From assembly GCA_903923905.1 (NCBI GenBank), contig CAIXZH010000008.1:1-61968 (forward strand): DNA of 61,968 nucleotides, read 5' to 3'. The stretch comes from an uncultured Bacteroidia bacterium (lineage in GTDB: Bacteria > Bacteroidota > Bacteroidia > Bacteroidales > Prolixibacteraceae). The first letter of the stretch is position 1, and every line of letters begins with the position of its first letter. This document shows positions 16,263-24,727 of this stretch, one piece after another. Both the position numbers and the translations under genes were made by a program. A model generated the notes under the pieces. It was given only the letters and a program-made list of their open reading frames with translations, searched no databases and was not told the DNA's origin.

Positions 16263-19034
16263 ATGATTATGAGATCCGCCGCCATTCTGTTCATACTTCT
16301 AACTTTTACCAGGGTGGATGCCCAGAAGATTAAACTTTCTGATAACTGGATGATTAAGAATTCCATAGAGGTAAAATCGTCTGACGAAATTGTCTCATCA
16401 GTTCAGTATAATCCTCAGAATTGGTATCAAACCTCGGTACCCACGACGGTGTTGAGTGTATTTGTTAAAAATGGAACCTATCCCGACCCCCATTTAGCCA
16501 TGAACAATTTCCTTATACCAGACGTATCTGACGCCTTCAATGCAAAACATGATCTTGTCCGATACAGTTATCTCAAAGGGAAGGAGAATCCCTGGAAAGA
16601 TCCTTATTGGTTCAGAACAGTAGTCGTTTTGCCTGAACAATTCAGCAACAAACAGATCTGGCTGAATTTCCAGGGGATTAATTACCGTGCTGATGTCTGG
16701 GTAAACGGGCACCTGGTTGCCGATAGCCGAAATACTGTCGGTATGTTTCGCCGCTTCAGATTCAACATAACCAAATATGCGCTGGCCGGGGCTAATAATT
16801 GCATTGCAGTAAAAATTCACCAGGTTGATCATCCGGGTGAACCCGATCCGGGTACTCAGTTTGAAGTCTTTGGCCCCACTCGGGGCCATGCTCTCGATAT
16901 TTTCAAGGACGAAACCCTAAAAATGTCAGGAGGTTGGGATTGCGCCCCTGTAATCCGTGACCGAAATATGGGGATCTACCAGGATGTTTTTCTGGAAGCA
17001 ACCGGACCGGTGTCCCTTGAAAACCCTTTTGTAACCACCACCTTGCCATTGTCCGATACAACCAGGGCCGATATCGCGTTGCAGGCTGAAATCAGGAATA
17101 ACACCAATCAAAAAGTGAAGGGGGTTTTGGTCGCAACTATTGACCTGATCAGCGATCTTGAATTTCCAACCTATACCAAACACTTGGGCGGATCGATGCC
17201 TACAATAAAAATAAGGAAGGAAATAACGATTAATCCGGATGAGGTTCAAACGATATCCCTCAATTCAAAAGAGTTTTCCGCACTTCTGATCAAAAATCCA
17301 TATTTATGGTATCCGAATGGTTACGGGAAACAATATCTCCATAAGTTAAAGCTGAACTTTGAAATTGGAGGTAAAATTTCAGATAAACAGGATGTTACTT
17401 TTGGAATCCGGCAGGTAACCACGACATTAAAACGGATCGGAAACGACTACGGAAGGGTATTTCAGGTAAACGGTCAGCGCATATTTTGCAAGGGAGGGTG
17501 GCTTCAACCAGATATGTTGCTGGATATGAGGCGGAAACGGATTTTTGACGAGGCGCGTCTCCTGGCCGAAGCAAATGTCAATATTGTGGGAAGCGAGGAT
17601 TCCCCGGCTCCTCCGGATGATGTCATTGAAAGTTATGACAAATATGGGCTGATGTACTGGGAAATTTTTTTCCAGTGCTGGCGGATGTATCCTGGCAGTG
17701 AGACCGCTCACTATCCGCTTGATCATCAGCTGGCTGTTGCTGAGGTGAATGATATGGTGAAACGGTTTCGGAACAGCCCGGCCATAGTAGCCTGGTTTAC
17801 CGCCAATGAAGTGATGGTTGATGAAGAGCTTTACACGGCTTCAAAAAAAGCGGTCAAAACCCTCGATCCTACGCGACCTTTCATTCCAACCACCAGCATT
17901 GACTGGGATGTGAATAAACTGACTCCATATATTAAAGAGGATTTGCCGACCGGAACAACCGATGACGGAGCACCTGACTATAACTGGAATCCCCCGGCCT
18001 ATTTCTTCGACAAGGTTGAGGAGGTTCACCTTCAGATGTTCCGGAATGAACTGGGTGTGCCGGCGATTCCGGCCTACAGCAGTTTGCTCAGATTTATCCC
18101 TTCTGCTAATCCGGAACATCCGCAGAACCGGAAAAATCCGATTTTTCCGCTGGACAGTATCTGGGCAGAACATGGGGCCTGGGATGGACTGAACTATTGC
18201 TTCAGAGGGTACGACAATGCCATCAGGACCTTGTATGGCAATCCAACTACAGTGAAACAATATGCCGACAATGCCCAGTTGGTTAATGCAGATAGCTACC
18301 GCGCTATGTTCGAGGCGGCGAATCACCGGATGTGGGACATCACCAGCGGGGTGATGATCTGGAAACTCAATTCATGCTGGCCTGATGTGGGTTGGCAGAT
18401 CTATGACTGGTTTTTAAATCCCGGGGCCGCTTATTTCTTTGCTAAGAAGGCTATGGAGCCTCTTCATATTCAAATGAATGGCAACAACAGATCCTTGTCA
18501 GTAATCAACGCAACGCAACGAAGCCATCACGGGTTGACGGTCAAGGCGCAGATCATTGACTGGAATATGAAAGTGCTATGGAGCTATAAAGATACTGTTT
18601 CTGTCAAGGCTGACAGTTATCTTGAGTGTCTGAAAATTCCAAAACCGAAGGACAGTGCACCAGTCTATTTCGTGAAACTCTCGCTTCAGGACCAAAAGGG
18701 GCATCTGATTTCAGAAAATTTATATTGGGAATGTGCGCAGCATGAAGACTTTTCATCGCTGGCGGCTTTACCAAAAGTGAGTTTGAAAAAAACTGTAACA
18801 ATCACCAATCAGGGCAAAGAGCTTAGGATTGAAGTGAAATTAAAAAATGAAACAGGGTCTCTCTCGTTTTTTAACCGGTTAATTCTGCATACCGATCAAT
18901 CGGGAGGAGAGGTGCTTCCCACATTCTGGAGCGACAACTATCTGACCCTTTTCCCCGGCGAGGAAAAAACGGTTACTGCCAATGTTGCCATCAATGATTT
19001 GGCCGGTGGAAAGCCTTTAATTGACATTGAATAA
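16263..19034 (+). CDS. GH2 glycosidase, beta-mannosidase / exo-beta-glucosaminidase type (first copy)
   Basis: I start the protein at the ATG at 16263 (16269 is equally good), which gives a signal peptide ending RVDAQ; the frame extended to 16209 has no signal at its start. The protein is about 920 residues. It has a GH2 sugar-binding domain (NWYQTSVPTTVLSVFVKNG, WLNFQGINYRADVWVNG), immunoglobulin-like domain, and a TIM barrel with WFTANEV (acid/base Glu after Asn) and FRNELGVPAIPAY (likely nucleophile Glu). The TSVPTTVL and GINYRADVWVNG pattern is that of beta-mannosidases and exo-beta-D-glucosaminidases, not beta-galactosidases. A periplasmic role removing beta-mannose or beta-glucosamine fits the locus. 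Another GH2 protein at 28154-30769 shares the plan but is clearly different. Confidence 0.88.
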   Translation: MIMRSAAILFILLTFTRVDAQKIKLSDNWMIKNSIEVKSSDEIVSSVQYNPQNWYQTSVPTTVLSVFVKNGTYPDPHLAMNNFLIPDVSDAFNAKHDLVRYSYLKGKENPWKDPYWFRTVVVLPEQFSNKQIWLNFQGINYRADVWVNGHLVADSRNTVGMFRRFRFNITKYALAGANNCIAVKIHQVDHPGEPDPGTQFEVFGPTRGHALDIFKDETLKMSGGWDCAPVIRDRNMGIYQDVFLEATGPVSLENPFVTTTLPLSDTTRADIALQAEIRNNTNQKVKGVLVATIDLISDLEFPTYTKHLGGSMPTIKIRKEITINPDEVQTISLNSKEFSALLIKNPYLWYPNGYGKQYLHKLKLNFEIGGKISDKQDVTFGIRQVTTTLKRIGNDYGRVFQVNGQRIFCKGGWLQPDMLLDMRRKRIFDEARLLAEANVNIVGSEDSPAPPDDVIESYDKYGLMYWEIFFQCWRMYPGSETAHYPLDHQLAVAEVNDMVKRFRNSPAIVAWFTANEVMVDEELYTASKKAVKTLDPTRPFIPTTSIDWDVNKLTPYIKEDLPTGTTDDGAPDYNWNPPAYFFDKVEEVHLQMFRNELGVPAIPAYSSLLRFIPSANPEHPQNRKNPIFPLDSIWAEHGAWDGLNYCFRGYDNAIRTLYGNPTTVKQYADNAQLVNADSYRAMFEAANHRMWDITSGVMIWKLNSCWPDVGWQIYDWFLNPGAAYFFAKKAMEPLHIQMNGNNRSLSVINATQRSHHGLTVKAQIIDWNMKVLWSYKDTVSVKADSYLECLKIPKPKDSAPVYFVKLSLQDQKGHLISENLYWECAQHEDFSSLAALPKVSLKKTVTITNQGKELRIEVKLKNETGSLSFFNRLILHTDQSGGEVLPTFWSDNYLTLFPGEEKTVTANVAINDLAGGKPLIDIE

Positions 19035-19053
19035 CCTAAATAAAAAGATTATC

Positions 19054-20109
19054 ATGGACAGACGCTACTTCATTAGAACTTGTGGAATCAGTTCGGCCTC
19101 CTTACTGCTGGCAAACCAGGCTTTTTCAGTGCTTTCATCACAGGCAGTTAAAAATTCTAAAATCAAGCCAATCAGCGGGTCATGGTTTGAGTTCAGCCAC
19201 ACGCTTGATGTGGAAGGGAAATACTGGAATGATGTGCTCCCGAACTTCACCACGGAGCAATGGAAGGCAAAGGTTAAGGAAATTCGGGAAACGGGGATGG
19301 AATACCTGGTCCTGATGGCCGTTGCCAATGACGGGAGGACCTATTATCCCTCAAAACTTCAGCCCCGTTATGATTTTGCCTGTCCCGATCCGCTTGAGGC
19401 AGTATTAACAGCTGCTGATGAGTGTGGTATGAAATTTTTCGTGAGTAACGATTTCTGGGACAAGTGGTCCTATACTACGAAGATGATGAAAGATCGTGAA
19501 ATAGCCAGATTGAGAGATCGGGGGATGGAAGAGGTGGCCGAAAAATATTCAAATCACAAAAGTTTCTATGGCTGGTATTATCCCAATGAATCGGGTCTGA
19601 ACAACGCAATAGACGAATTAACGCTTAACTATGTGAACCGGTGTACTAAAAAGGCCAGGGAACTGATGCCCAATTCGGTCAATCTGATTGCTCCCTACGG
19701 CACAAAATCGATGCGGCCAAATGATCAGTATATTTCACAGCTTGAGAAACTGGATATTGACATTATCGCCTACCAGGATGAGATTGGGGTCCGGAAAACG
19801 AAGACCGGAAGCGCCGGAAAGTATTTTGAAACGCTTCATACTGCACATGCCAAAGCGGGACGCTCACGAATCTGGGCGGACATGGAGGTCTTTGAATTTG
19901 AAAAGGGGGTCTATACCAGTGCATTGATTCCTGCGAATTTTGAACGGATTCTCCAACAAATGGAGGATATTTCCCCTTTTGTGGAGAAAATTCTGATCTA
20001 TCAATACCTGGGAATCATGAACAAACCGGGCTCTGTTGCTTCGGTTGGACACCCAAACTCGGGGAAATTGTATACTGATTATATGAATTGGGTGAAGTCA
20101 CGAAGGTAA
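19054..20109 (+). CDS. DUF4434-type TIM-barrel protein with export signal (second copy)
   Basis: The ATG at 19054 gives MDRRYFIRTCGISSASLLLA, a Tat-like signal with an Arg pair; a frame opened by the TTG at 19021 overlaps the end of the GH2 gene and is unlikely. The 351-residue product shows EQWKAKVKEIRETGMEYLVL, CGMKFFVSNDFWDKWSY, HKSFYGWYYPNESG, DIDIIAYQDEIG and IWADMEVFEFEKG. Glu residues end the likely strands of a TIM barrel (PNES, DEIG, MEVFEFE), the pattern of the DUF4434 family. Substrate is unknown. It sits 19 bp behind GH2 and probably shares its message. The stretch after it, up to 20536, holds only gene remnants. Confidence 0.72.
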   Translation: MDRRYFIRTCGISSASLLLANQAFSVLSSQAVKNSKIKPISGSWFEFSHTLDVEGKYWNDVLPNFTTEQWKAKVKEIRETGMEYLVLMAVANDGRTYYPSKLQPRYDFACPDPLEAVLTAADECGMKFFVSNDFWDKWSYTTKMMKDREIARLRDRGMEEVAEKYSNHKSFYGWYYPNESGLNNAIDELTLNYVNRCTKKARELMPNSVNLIAPYGTKSMRPNDQYISQLEKLDIDIIAYQDEIGVRKTKTGSAGKYFETLHTAHAKAGRSRIWADMEVFEFEKGVYTSALIPANFERILQQMEDISPFVEKILIYQYLGIMNKPGSVASVGHPNSGKLYTDYMNWVKSRR

Positions 20110-20150
20110 TTTAAATATTTTTGAATTATTTTTGGAGTAAACTCCAAACA

Positions 20151-20254
20151 ATGAACAAAACAATTTTTATCCTGCTGTTGATTCTTTCCTGTACCTCTTT
20201 GCCCAAAAGAGTCCTGAAAAACTAAGCTATCATCTCATCAGGACCAATCCCTAG
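20151..20254 (+). pseudogene. Remnant of a secreted-protein gene, frameshifted
   Basis: An ATG at 20151 opens a fine signal peptide (MNKTIFILLLILSCTSL), but the frame stops at 20225. Read in the neighbouring frame from 20198, the DNA continues as FAQKSPEKLSYHLIRTNP, which is what would follow a signal cleaved after AQ, and then stops at 20254. The simplest reading is a gene that lost its frame at about 20197 and then its body. The remaining piece is too short to name a family. A 24-residue membrane peptide is the alternative. Confidence 0.5.
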
Positions 20255-20297
20255 GGGAAACTGCTTCACTAATATGAAACATATGGCAGATTATTAT

Positions 20298-20525
20298 TTA
20301 TAATCCAAGAAATCCATTAATATCTTCTTTTTTTAATGAAATATTATCACCGCTATCAGCCTGACTTATTGATTGGGCCAAGCGATTCTTAATTGTCGGT
20401 TCTTCAACAAAACGATCCAGATCAGAAATGGCGGTTAACCGGTAGGCTTTATTTTTTTCCCCTTTGAACTATAAACTGTTCGTTTTTATCAACCAGATTT
20501 CGTATATTTATCTGAAAAGTGATTT
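20298..20525 (-). pseudogene. Remnant of a Phd/YefM-like antitoxin gene
   Basis: The minus strand is open over about 75 codons and reads NLVDKNEQFIVQREKNKAYR, then a stretch with DLDRFVEEPTIKNRLAQSIS and a C-terminus KEDINGFLGL. To my recollection this matches the second half of small Phd/YefM-type antitoxins of Bacteroidota. No start codon is available: the frame is closed by a stop upstream, and the N-terminal DNA-binding part is missing. No RelE- or Txe-like toxin gene is next to it. The reading depends on short homopolymers near 20451-20463. I call it a decayed antitoxin. Confidence 0.55.
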
Positions 20526-20536
20526 AAATTTATACC

Positions 20537-21214
20537 ATGCGCCTCCTAAATGAAGGTAATGTTGATCTGAGAATTGACTTTCGTGAACAACGAAGCGGAA
20601 TCATCGAAGAACTGAGGAAATGTAATAGTCAGTTAACTTATCAGGTTGGTGCACTTCCGGTGGGCGACTATTGGATTGGCGATCGAATAATCGTAGAAAG
20701 AAAGACTATCATCGATTTTCTGGCCTCTATCAAAACCGGTAGAATTTTTCAGCAGGGCTACCGGATGGCACAATCTGGTAAAAATGTTCTGATCATCCTT
20801 GAAGGGGATCAGTCGGATATCGTGGCCGGTTCAATGTCACGTAAAGCGGTTCAGGGTGCATGGATTCATTTGACCGTTTTTCTGGGTATCCCGGTTATCC
20901 GGTCATTGAACATCAGCGAAACGGCACATGTTTTGATTTATATTTTAGATCAGTCTCACCATCATGAATTACCAAGACCAAAACCAATTATAGTTGGACT
21001 AACTGGAATCAGGGTCTCCAAAAATCAGCGGCAAAAGCTGTTCCTGCTTCAGAATTTACCAGGAATAGGGACAAAAAAAGGGCTGACGCTTTTAAGGTCG
21101 TTTAGGACCATTGAAAATATTTTAAATGCACCTCCTGAGGATTTAATGAAAGTCAGAGGAATTGGTTTGATGCTGGCAAACAGGGTATATCAAATATTTC
21201 ATGAACCATTTTAG
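20537..21214 (+). CDS. XPF/ERCC4-type structure-specific nuclease with HhH domain
   Basis: The 225-residue protein has an ERCC4 nuclease domain at residues 8-150: DLRIDFREQRSG with Asp14, then GDYWIGDRIIVERKTIIDFL. The VERKxxxDF signature (ERK 54-56, Asp60) is the metal-binding active site of XPF, Mus81 and Hef. A short linker leads to a double helix-hairpin-helix at about 165-223 (LPGIGTKKGLTLLRSF and VRGIGLMLANRVYQIF). This is the archaeal and eukaryotic XPF arrangement without the helicase, for cutting branched or flap DNA. It is unusual in bacteria and unrelated to the sugar genes around it. The ATG at 20537 is the natural start. It stands between gene remnants and the terminator at 21245, which suggests an acquired cargo gene. 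Confidence 0.88.
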   Translation: MRLLNEGNVDLRIDFREQRSGIIEELRKCNSQLTYQVGALPVGDYWIGDRIIVERKTIIDFLASIKTGRIFQQGYRMAQSGKNVLIILEGDQSDIVAGSMSRKAVQGAWIHLTVFLGIPVIRSLNISETAHVLIYILDQSHHHELPRPKPIIVGLTGIRVSKNQRQKLFLLQNLPGIGTKKGLTLLRSFRTIENILNAPPEDLMKVRGIGLMLANRVYQIFHEPF

Positions 21215-21244
21215 CCTCTTAATAATTCTCTGTAAAAAAATAAA

Positions 21245-21277
21245 AAACCCTCAAAGTTCTTGAATCCTTGAGGGTTT
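21245..21277 (-). terminator. Terminator of the GH20 gene
   Basis: A perfect 10-bp stem, AAACCCTCAA (21245-21254) with TTGAGGGTTT (21268-21277), has a 13-nt loop. On the minus strand it is followed by a T-rich run (the complement of 21228-21250), as expected for a terminator 25 bp after the GH20 stop. On the plus strand only three T residues follow, so it may also act weakly on the nuclease gene. Confidence 0.88.
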
Positions 21278-21301
21278 AATTGATGTGATATTCTTTTTGA
21301 T

Positions 21302-22978
21302 TTATTTTTTGACCGGCTCCTGTGGTTTTGCAGCCGCTTTAAAGGCGCTCTTTGCATAATTAATCCCCATGATATCATACCGTTTGGTGAATGTTTGGAT
21401 TCGGCGGTAAAAATCATCCCAGTTCTTGACCTCTTTAGGACTCCACAACGCTTCGGCCATGGCGGCAATCCGGGGGAAAGTCATGTATTGGGCATGTTTG
21501 ATATTCGGGACATACTCTGTCCAGAGATTAGCCTGACCGCCAAGGATATGTTTGGCAGCCTCGGCATCAAGTTCTTTTGGAACAGGATCGAATTCATAAA
21601 CTTTATTCAGCGGATTAAAACCGCCGATAGCCAGAGGTTCGTCTTCTTTGGGACCCTGGTAATGGTCAAAATAGCAGGGTTGACCGGGTGTCATTACTAC
21701 GTCATGACCTTGTTTGGCCGCATCAATACCACCCTGTGTTCCGCGCCAGCTCATCACAGTTGCCTTTGGAGGTAATCCCCCTTCCAGGATCTCGTCCCAA
21801 CCCAGCAGGACACGCCCCTTGGAATTGATGAACTTTTCAATCCGTTTGATGAAATAACTTTGCAGTTCACCTGCATTTTTAAGACCTTCGGTTTTGATCC
21901 GTTTTTTGCACTTCGGACATTTTTCCCATTCTGTTTTGGTGGCCTCATCGCCGCCAATATGGATATATTTTGAAGGGAACAGGTCGATCACTTCAGTGAG
22001 CACATCCTGCAAAAACAGGAAGGTGGAGTCATTTCCGGCACAATAAATATCGGTAACCGGCCAAACTCCGCCGGGAAGGACAGTGAAAGGACCTCCAGAG
22101 CAGGAATATTGCGGATAAGCTGCCAGGGCCGCCGTGACATGGGCCGGCATTTCAATTTCAGGAATAATCGTGATGAATTTGGTTTGTGCATAAGCTACCA
22201 TCTCCTTTATGTCGGCCTGGGTGTAAAATCCGCCAAAAGTGGCTTTTTCTCCGGCAGTCTGTTTTGACCTTGAATTCCAGGGTTTGTCTTCACGGTCAAC
22301 CCGCCAGGCACCAACTTGTGTAAGCCTGGGATATTTTTTAATTTCAATGCGCCATCCCTGATCGTCAAGCAGGTGCAGGTGAAGTGTATTAATTTTATGA
22401 ATGGACAGGTAATCAATCATTTGAAGGACCTCCTCTTTTGGGAAAAAGTGGCGCGAAACATCCAACATATATCCCCTCCATTTAAATGAGGGACTGTCAG
22501 CTATTGAACTTACCGGAACAAGCCAATCAATGTTTTCCTGCTTCTGTGTACTTTCAAGCTCTGCAGGAAGTAACTGGCGCAACGTCTGGATTGCATAGAA
22601 GAATCCGGCAGGTTTGGCGGCTTTTATTTCTATTCTGGCCGTAGTAACATCCAGGGTATACCCTTCATCACCCAATGTCTCATCAGTTTTGAAAAATACC
22701 TGGTTCGATCCTTCGGCTCCGCCCGTGATAACTTTAGGTTTCCATCCGGCAGATTTCAGGAACAAATTTGAAAATTGATCTGCAATACCCTGTTGGTCAG
22801 AATTCTGAACAATCAACCCTGTGTTCTCCCCAATTTTGAATGACGAGGTTCCAAGAGTCATTTTCCGAACCTGGGGGATCAGCGAAATTTCCTTTGCAGT
22901 AAAGGATTTAGGTGGCTGACAACTCCATAAGAAGCAGCATGACAGTAAGATAAATATTCCGGCAAATTTTCGTTTCAT
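21302..22978 (-). CDS. GH20 beta-N-acetylhexosaminidase, lipoprotein
   Basis: The 558-residue product starts with a lipoprotein signal (lipobox FLWSC, Cys20). A GH20 N-terminal alpha/beta domain (about 30-155) is followed by the catalytic TIM barrel: FKWRGYMLDVSRHFFP (165-180), NTLHLHLLDDQGWRIEI, and KYIHIGGDEATKTEW with the Asp344-Glu345 pair of substrate-assisted catalysis. WDEILEGGLP and the C-terminal AEALWSP also match the family. The expected reaction is release of terminal beta-linked GlcNAc or GalNAc. A CxKC-type pair (KCPKCKK, about 356-362) is a small family variation. The gene runs opposite to GH29, and the two share the intergenic region 22979-23164. Confidence 0.96.
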   Translation of the reverse strand: MKRKFAGIFILLSCCFLWSCQPPKSFTAKEISLIPQVRKMTLGTSSFKIGENTGLIVQNSDQQGIADQFSNLFLKSAGWKPKVITGGAEGSNQVFFKTDETLGDEGYTLDVTTARIEIKAAKPAGFFYAIQTLRQLLPAELESTQKQENIDWLVPVSSIADSPSFKWRGYMLDVSRHFFPKEEVLQMIDYLSIHKINTLHLHLLDDQGWRIEIKKYPRLTQVGAWRVDREDKPWNSRSKQTAGEKATFGGFYTQADIKEMVAYAQTKFITIIPEIEMPAHVTAALAAYPQYSCSGGPFTVLPGGVWPVTDIYCAGNDSTFLFLQDVLTEVIDLFPSKYIHIGGDEATKTEWEKCPKCKKRIKTEGLKNAGELQSYFIKRIEKFINSKGRVLLGWDEILEGGLPPKATVMSWRGTQGGIDAAKQGHDVVMTPGQPCYFDHYQGPKEDEPLAIGGFNPLNKVYEFDPVPKELDAEAAKHILGGQANLWTEYVPNIKHAQYMTFPRIAAMAEALWSPKEVKNWDDFYRRIQTFTKRYDIMGINYAKSAFKAAAKPQEPVKK

Positions 22979-23119
22979 AATGATTGAATTTTGTTTTTGG
23001 AGGCTACAAGATAGAAAGAATTTTTTGTTGAATAATGATATTTTATAATAACTTTGAAAAAGTTTATCAAAAAATTTAAAAAGCAGGGGTGATTCCTGAT
23101 CAATTTCAATTCAAAGTAC

Positions 23120-23127
23120 TAAATTTG
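23120..23127 (+). promoter_or_regulatory. Likely -7 box for the GH29-ROK-GH92 operon (TAAATTTG)
   Basis: TAAATTTG matches the Bacteroidota TAnnTTTG box exactly and lies 38 bp before the GH29 ATG, giving a plausible leader of about 30 nt. No strong TTTG is seen 19-21 bp upstream. The surrounding 186-bp gap also has to drive GH20 on the other strand. Confidence 0.4.
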
Positions 23128-23164
23128 TCACTGAAAATCTCCAACCAATCAAATAATACACATT

Positions 23165-24610
23165 ATGAAGTCAATAAAACTCCTGGTTCTTCTTTTGTTA
23201 CTGACTAATCTATATGTAGTTGGCCAGCATCATGAACAGAATTATACTCCCGATCCCAATCCCCGGATTCAGCAACGGATAGGTGAATGGCAGGACATCA
23301 AATTTGGGCTCCTGATGCATTGGGGGCCATACAGTCAGTGGGGAATTGTGGAGTCGTGGTCAATTTGCCCGGAAGATGAAGGGTGGTGTGTCCCTGACAC
23401 GGTAAAAGATTATTTCGCTTACAAAAAACACTACGAGAATCTGGGAAAAACCTTCAACCCGACGAAATTTGATCCCGCAAAATGGGCCAAAGCAGCAAAG
23501 GAAGCCGGGATGAAATATGTCGTTTTTACCACCAAGCATCATGACGGATTTTGCATGTTTGACAGTAAATATACTGATTATAAAATCACCGGTCCTGATT
23601 GCCCTTTTCATACCAATCCCAAAGCCGATGTGACGAAAGAGATTTTTAATGCCTTTCGCAAAGAAGGGTTATGGGTTGGTGCCTATTTCTCAAAACCGGA
23701 CTGGCACACTCCCGATTACTGGTGGTCCCATTTTCCCCCACTTGACCGAAACGTCAATTACGATCCTGCAAAATACCCTGACCGCTGGAATAGTTTTGTA
23801 AAATTCACCCATAACCAGGTGATGGAACTCTGCACAAACTATGGTAAGATAGATTTATTTTGGTTTGATGGCGGTTGGGTTCAGAAGAACGGTCCGGTAG
23901 GTGAAAAGCCTCATGCTGAAGGCTTCAGCGTCAAAAAGCGCTTCGATCAGGATATCAAAATGGACGAACTGGTGACTGAAATCCGTTCCAAACAGCCTGA
24001 TGCCATCGTTGTTGACAGGGCTGTTGAAGGGAAAAACCAGAATTACCTGACTCCTGAAAACACGGTTCCTGAAAAAATGTTGCCTTATCCATGGGAATCA
24101 TGCATCATTTTAGGTGGTGGATGGTCTTTCTCTTATAATGCCACGATGAGGCCTACACGTGACATGATTCACATGCTTTCGGATATCGTGGCAAAAGGGG
24201 GGAACCTGCTTTTAAATATCGGCCCCGGACCTGATGGTACATGGTATGATTCAGCCTATGACCGGCTGAAAGAGATTGGCGACTGGCTGAAAATTAACGG
24301 ACAGGCTATTTATGGCACCCGACCAATCGCACCTTATCTGGATGGTAAGTTACGCTTCACAAAGGGGAAAGATGGTTCAGTTAATGTTATATATTTGTTG
24401 GCAGAGAATGAAAAGCTTCCTTCATCCATATCGGTTCAGGGATTTGTTCCTGAAAAAGGGGCCGGTATTACACTTCTTGGGAAAAAAGGAAGTACGCTGA
24501 AATGGAAGGCGGATGGCACAAGCTTCAAGATTTCGGTCCCGGAATCTCTGGGTAAAGCGATGCCGTTAAAATATGCAGTTGTTTTGCATATCGATAAGGT
24601 CGCGAAATAA
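23165..24610 (+). CDS. GH29 alpha-L-fucosidase (first copy)
   Basis: The 481-residue secreted protein (signal peptide ending near VVGQ) opens its catalytic barrel with RIGEWQDIKFGLLMHWGPYS, then YVVFTTKHHDGFCMFDS, VGAYFSKPDWH, and KIDLFWFDGGW, where Asp235 is the nucleophile position of GH29. GNLLLNIGPGPDG and a C-terminal beta-sandwich follow, as in typical alpha-fucosidases of about 450-500 residues. It would remove terminal or core alpha-L-fucose in the periplasm. A second GH29 at 58320-59615 is only distantly similar, so the two probably act on different fucose linkages. Upstream lies a TAAATTTG box; downstream a 40-nt palindrome separates it from a ROK kinase. Confidence 0.95.
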   Translation: MKSIKLLVLLLLLTNLYVVGQHHEQNYTPDPNPRIQQRIGEWQDIKFGLLMHWGPYSQWGIVESWSICPEDEGWCVPDTVKDYFAYKKHYENLGKTFNPTKFDPAKWAKAAKEAGMKYVVFTTKHHDGFCMFDSKYTDYKITGPDCPFHTNPKADVTKEIFNAFRKEGLWVGAYFSKPDWHTPDYWWSHFPPLDRNVNYDPAKYPDRWNSFVKFTHNQVMELCTNYGKIDLFWFDGGWVQKNGPVGEKPHAEGFSVKKRFDQDIKMDELVTEIRSKQPDAIVVDRAVEGKNQNYLTPENTVPEKMLPYPWESCIILGGGWSFSYNATMRPTRDMIHMLSDIVAKGGNLLLNIGPGPDGTWYDSAYDRLKEIGDWLKINGQAIYGTRPIAPYLDGKLRFTKGKDGSVNVIYLLAENEKLPSSISVQGFVPEKGAGITLLGKKGSTLKWKADGTSFKISVPESLGKAMPLKYAVVLHIDKVAK

Positions 24611-24614
24611 TAGG

Positions 24615-24654
24615 TTTGTTGTAGAGACAAGGCATGCCTTGTCTCTACAACAAA
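24615..24654. repeat. Perfect 40-nt palindrome
   Basis: Bases 24615-24634 (TTTGTTGTAGAGACAAGGCA) are followed without spacer by their exact reverse complement to 24654. It starts 4 bp after the GH29 stop. It could act as a hairpin terminator or message stabiliser, but the GTAGAGAC...GTCTCTAC core is like dispersed palindromic repeats I recall from other bacterial genomes, so a REP-like mobile element is as likely. Confidence 0.85.
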
Positions 24655-24727
24655 TAATCATATAATCTTATATTTACAGAATATTTCATTTTGTCAAACG
24701 ATTCAACAATATTTAATTAAATTTAAA

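Noticed and set aside
20151-20225. Small membrane peptide toxin gene
   Set aside because: The second frame continues as a typical post-signal sequence (FAQKSPEKL), so a broken secreted-protein gene explains it better, and no antisense RNA promoter is visible.
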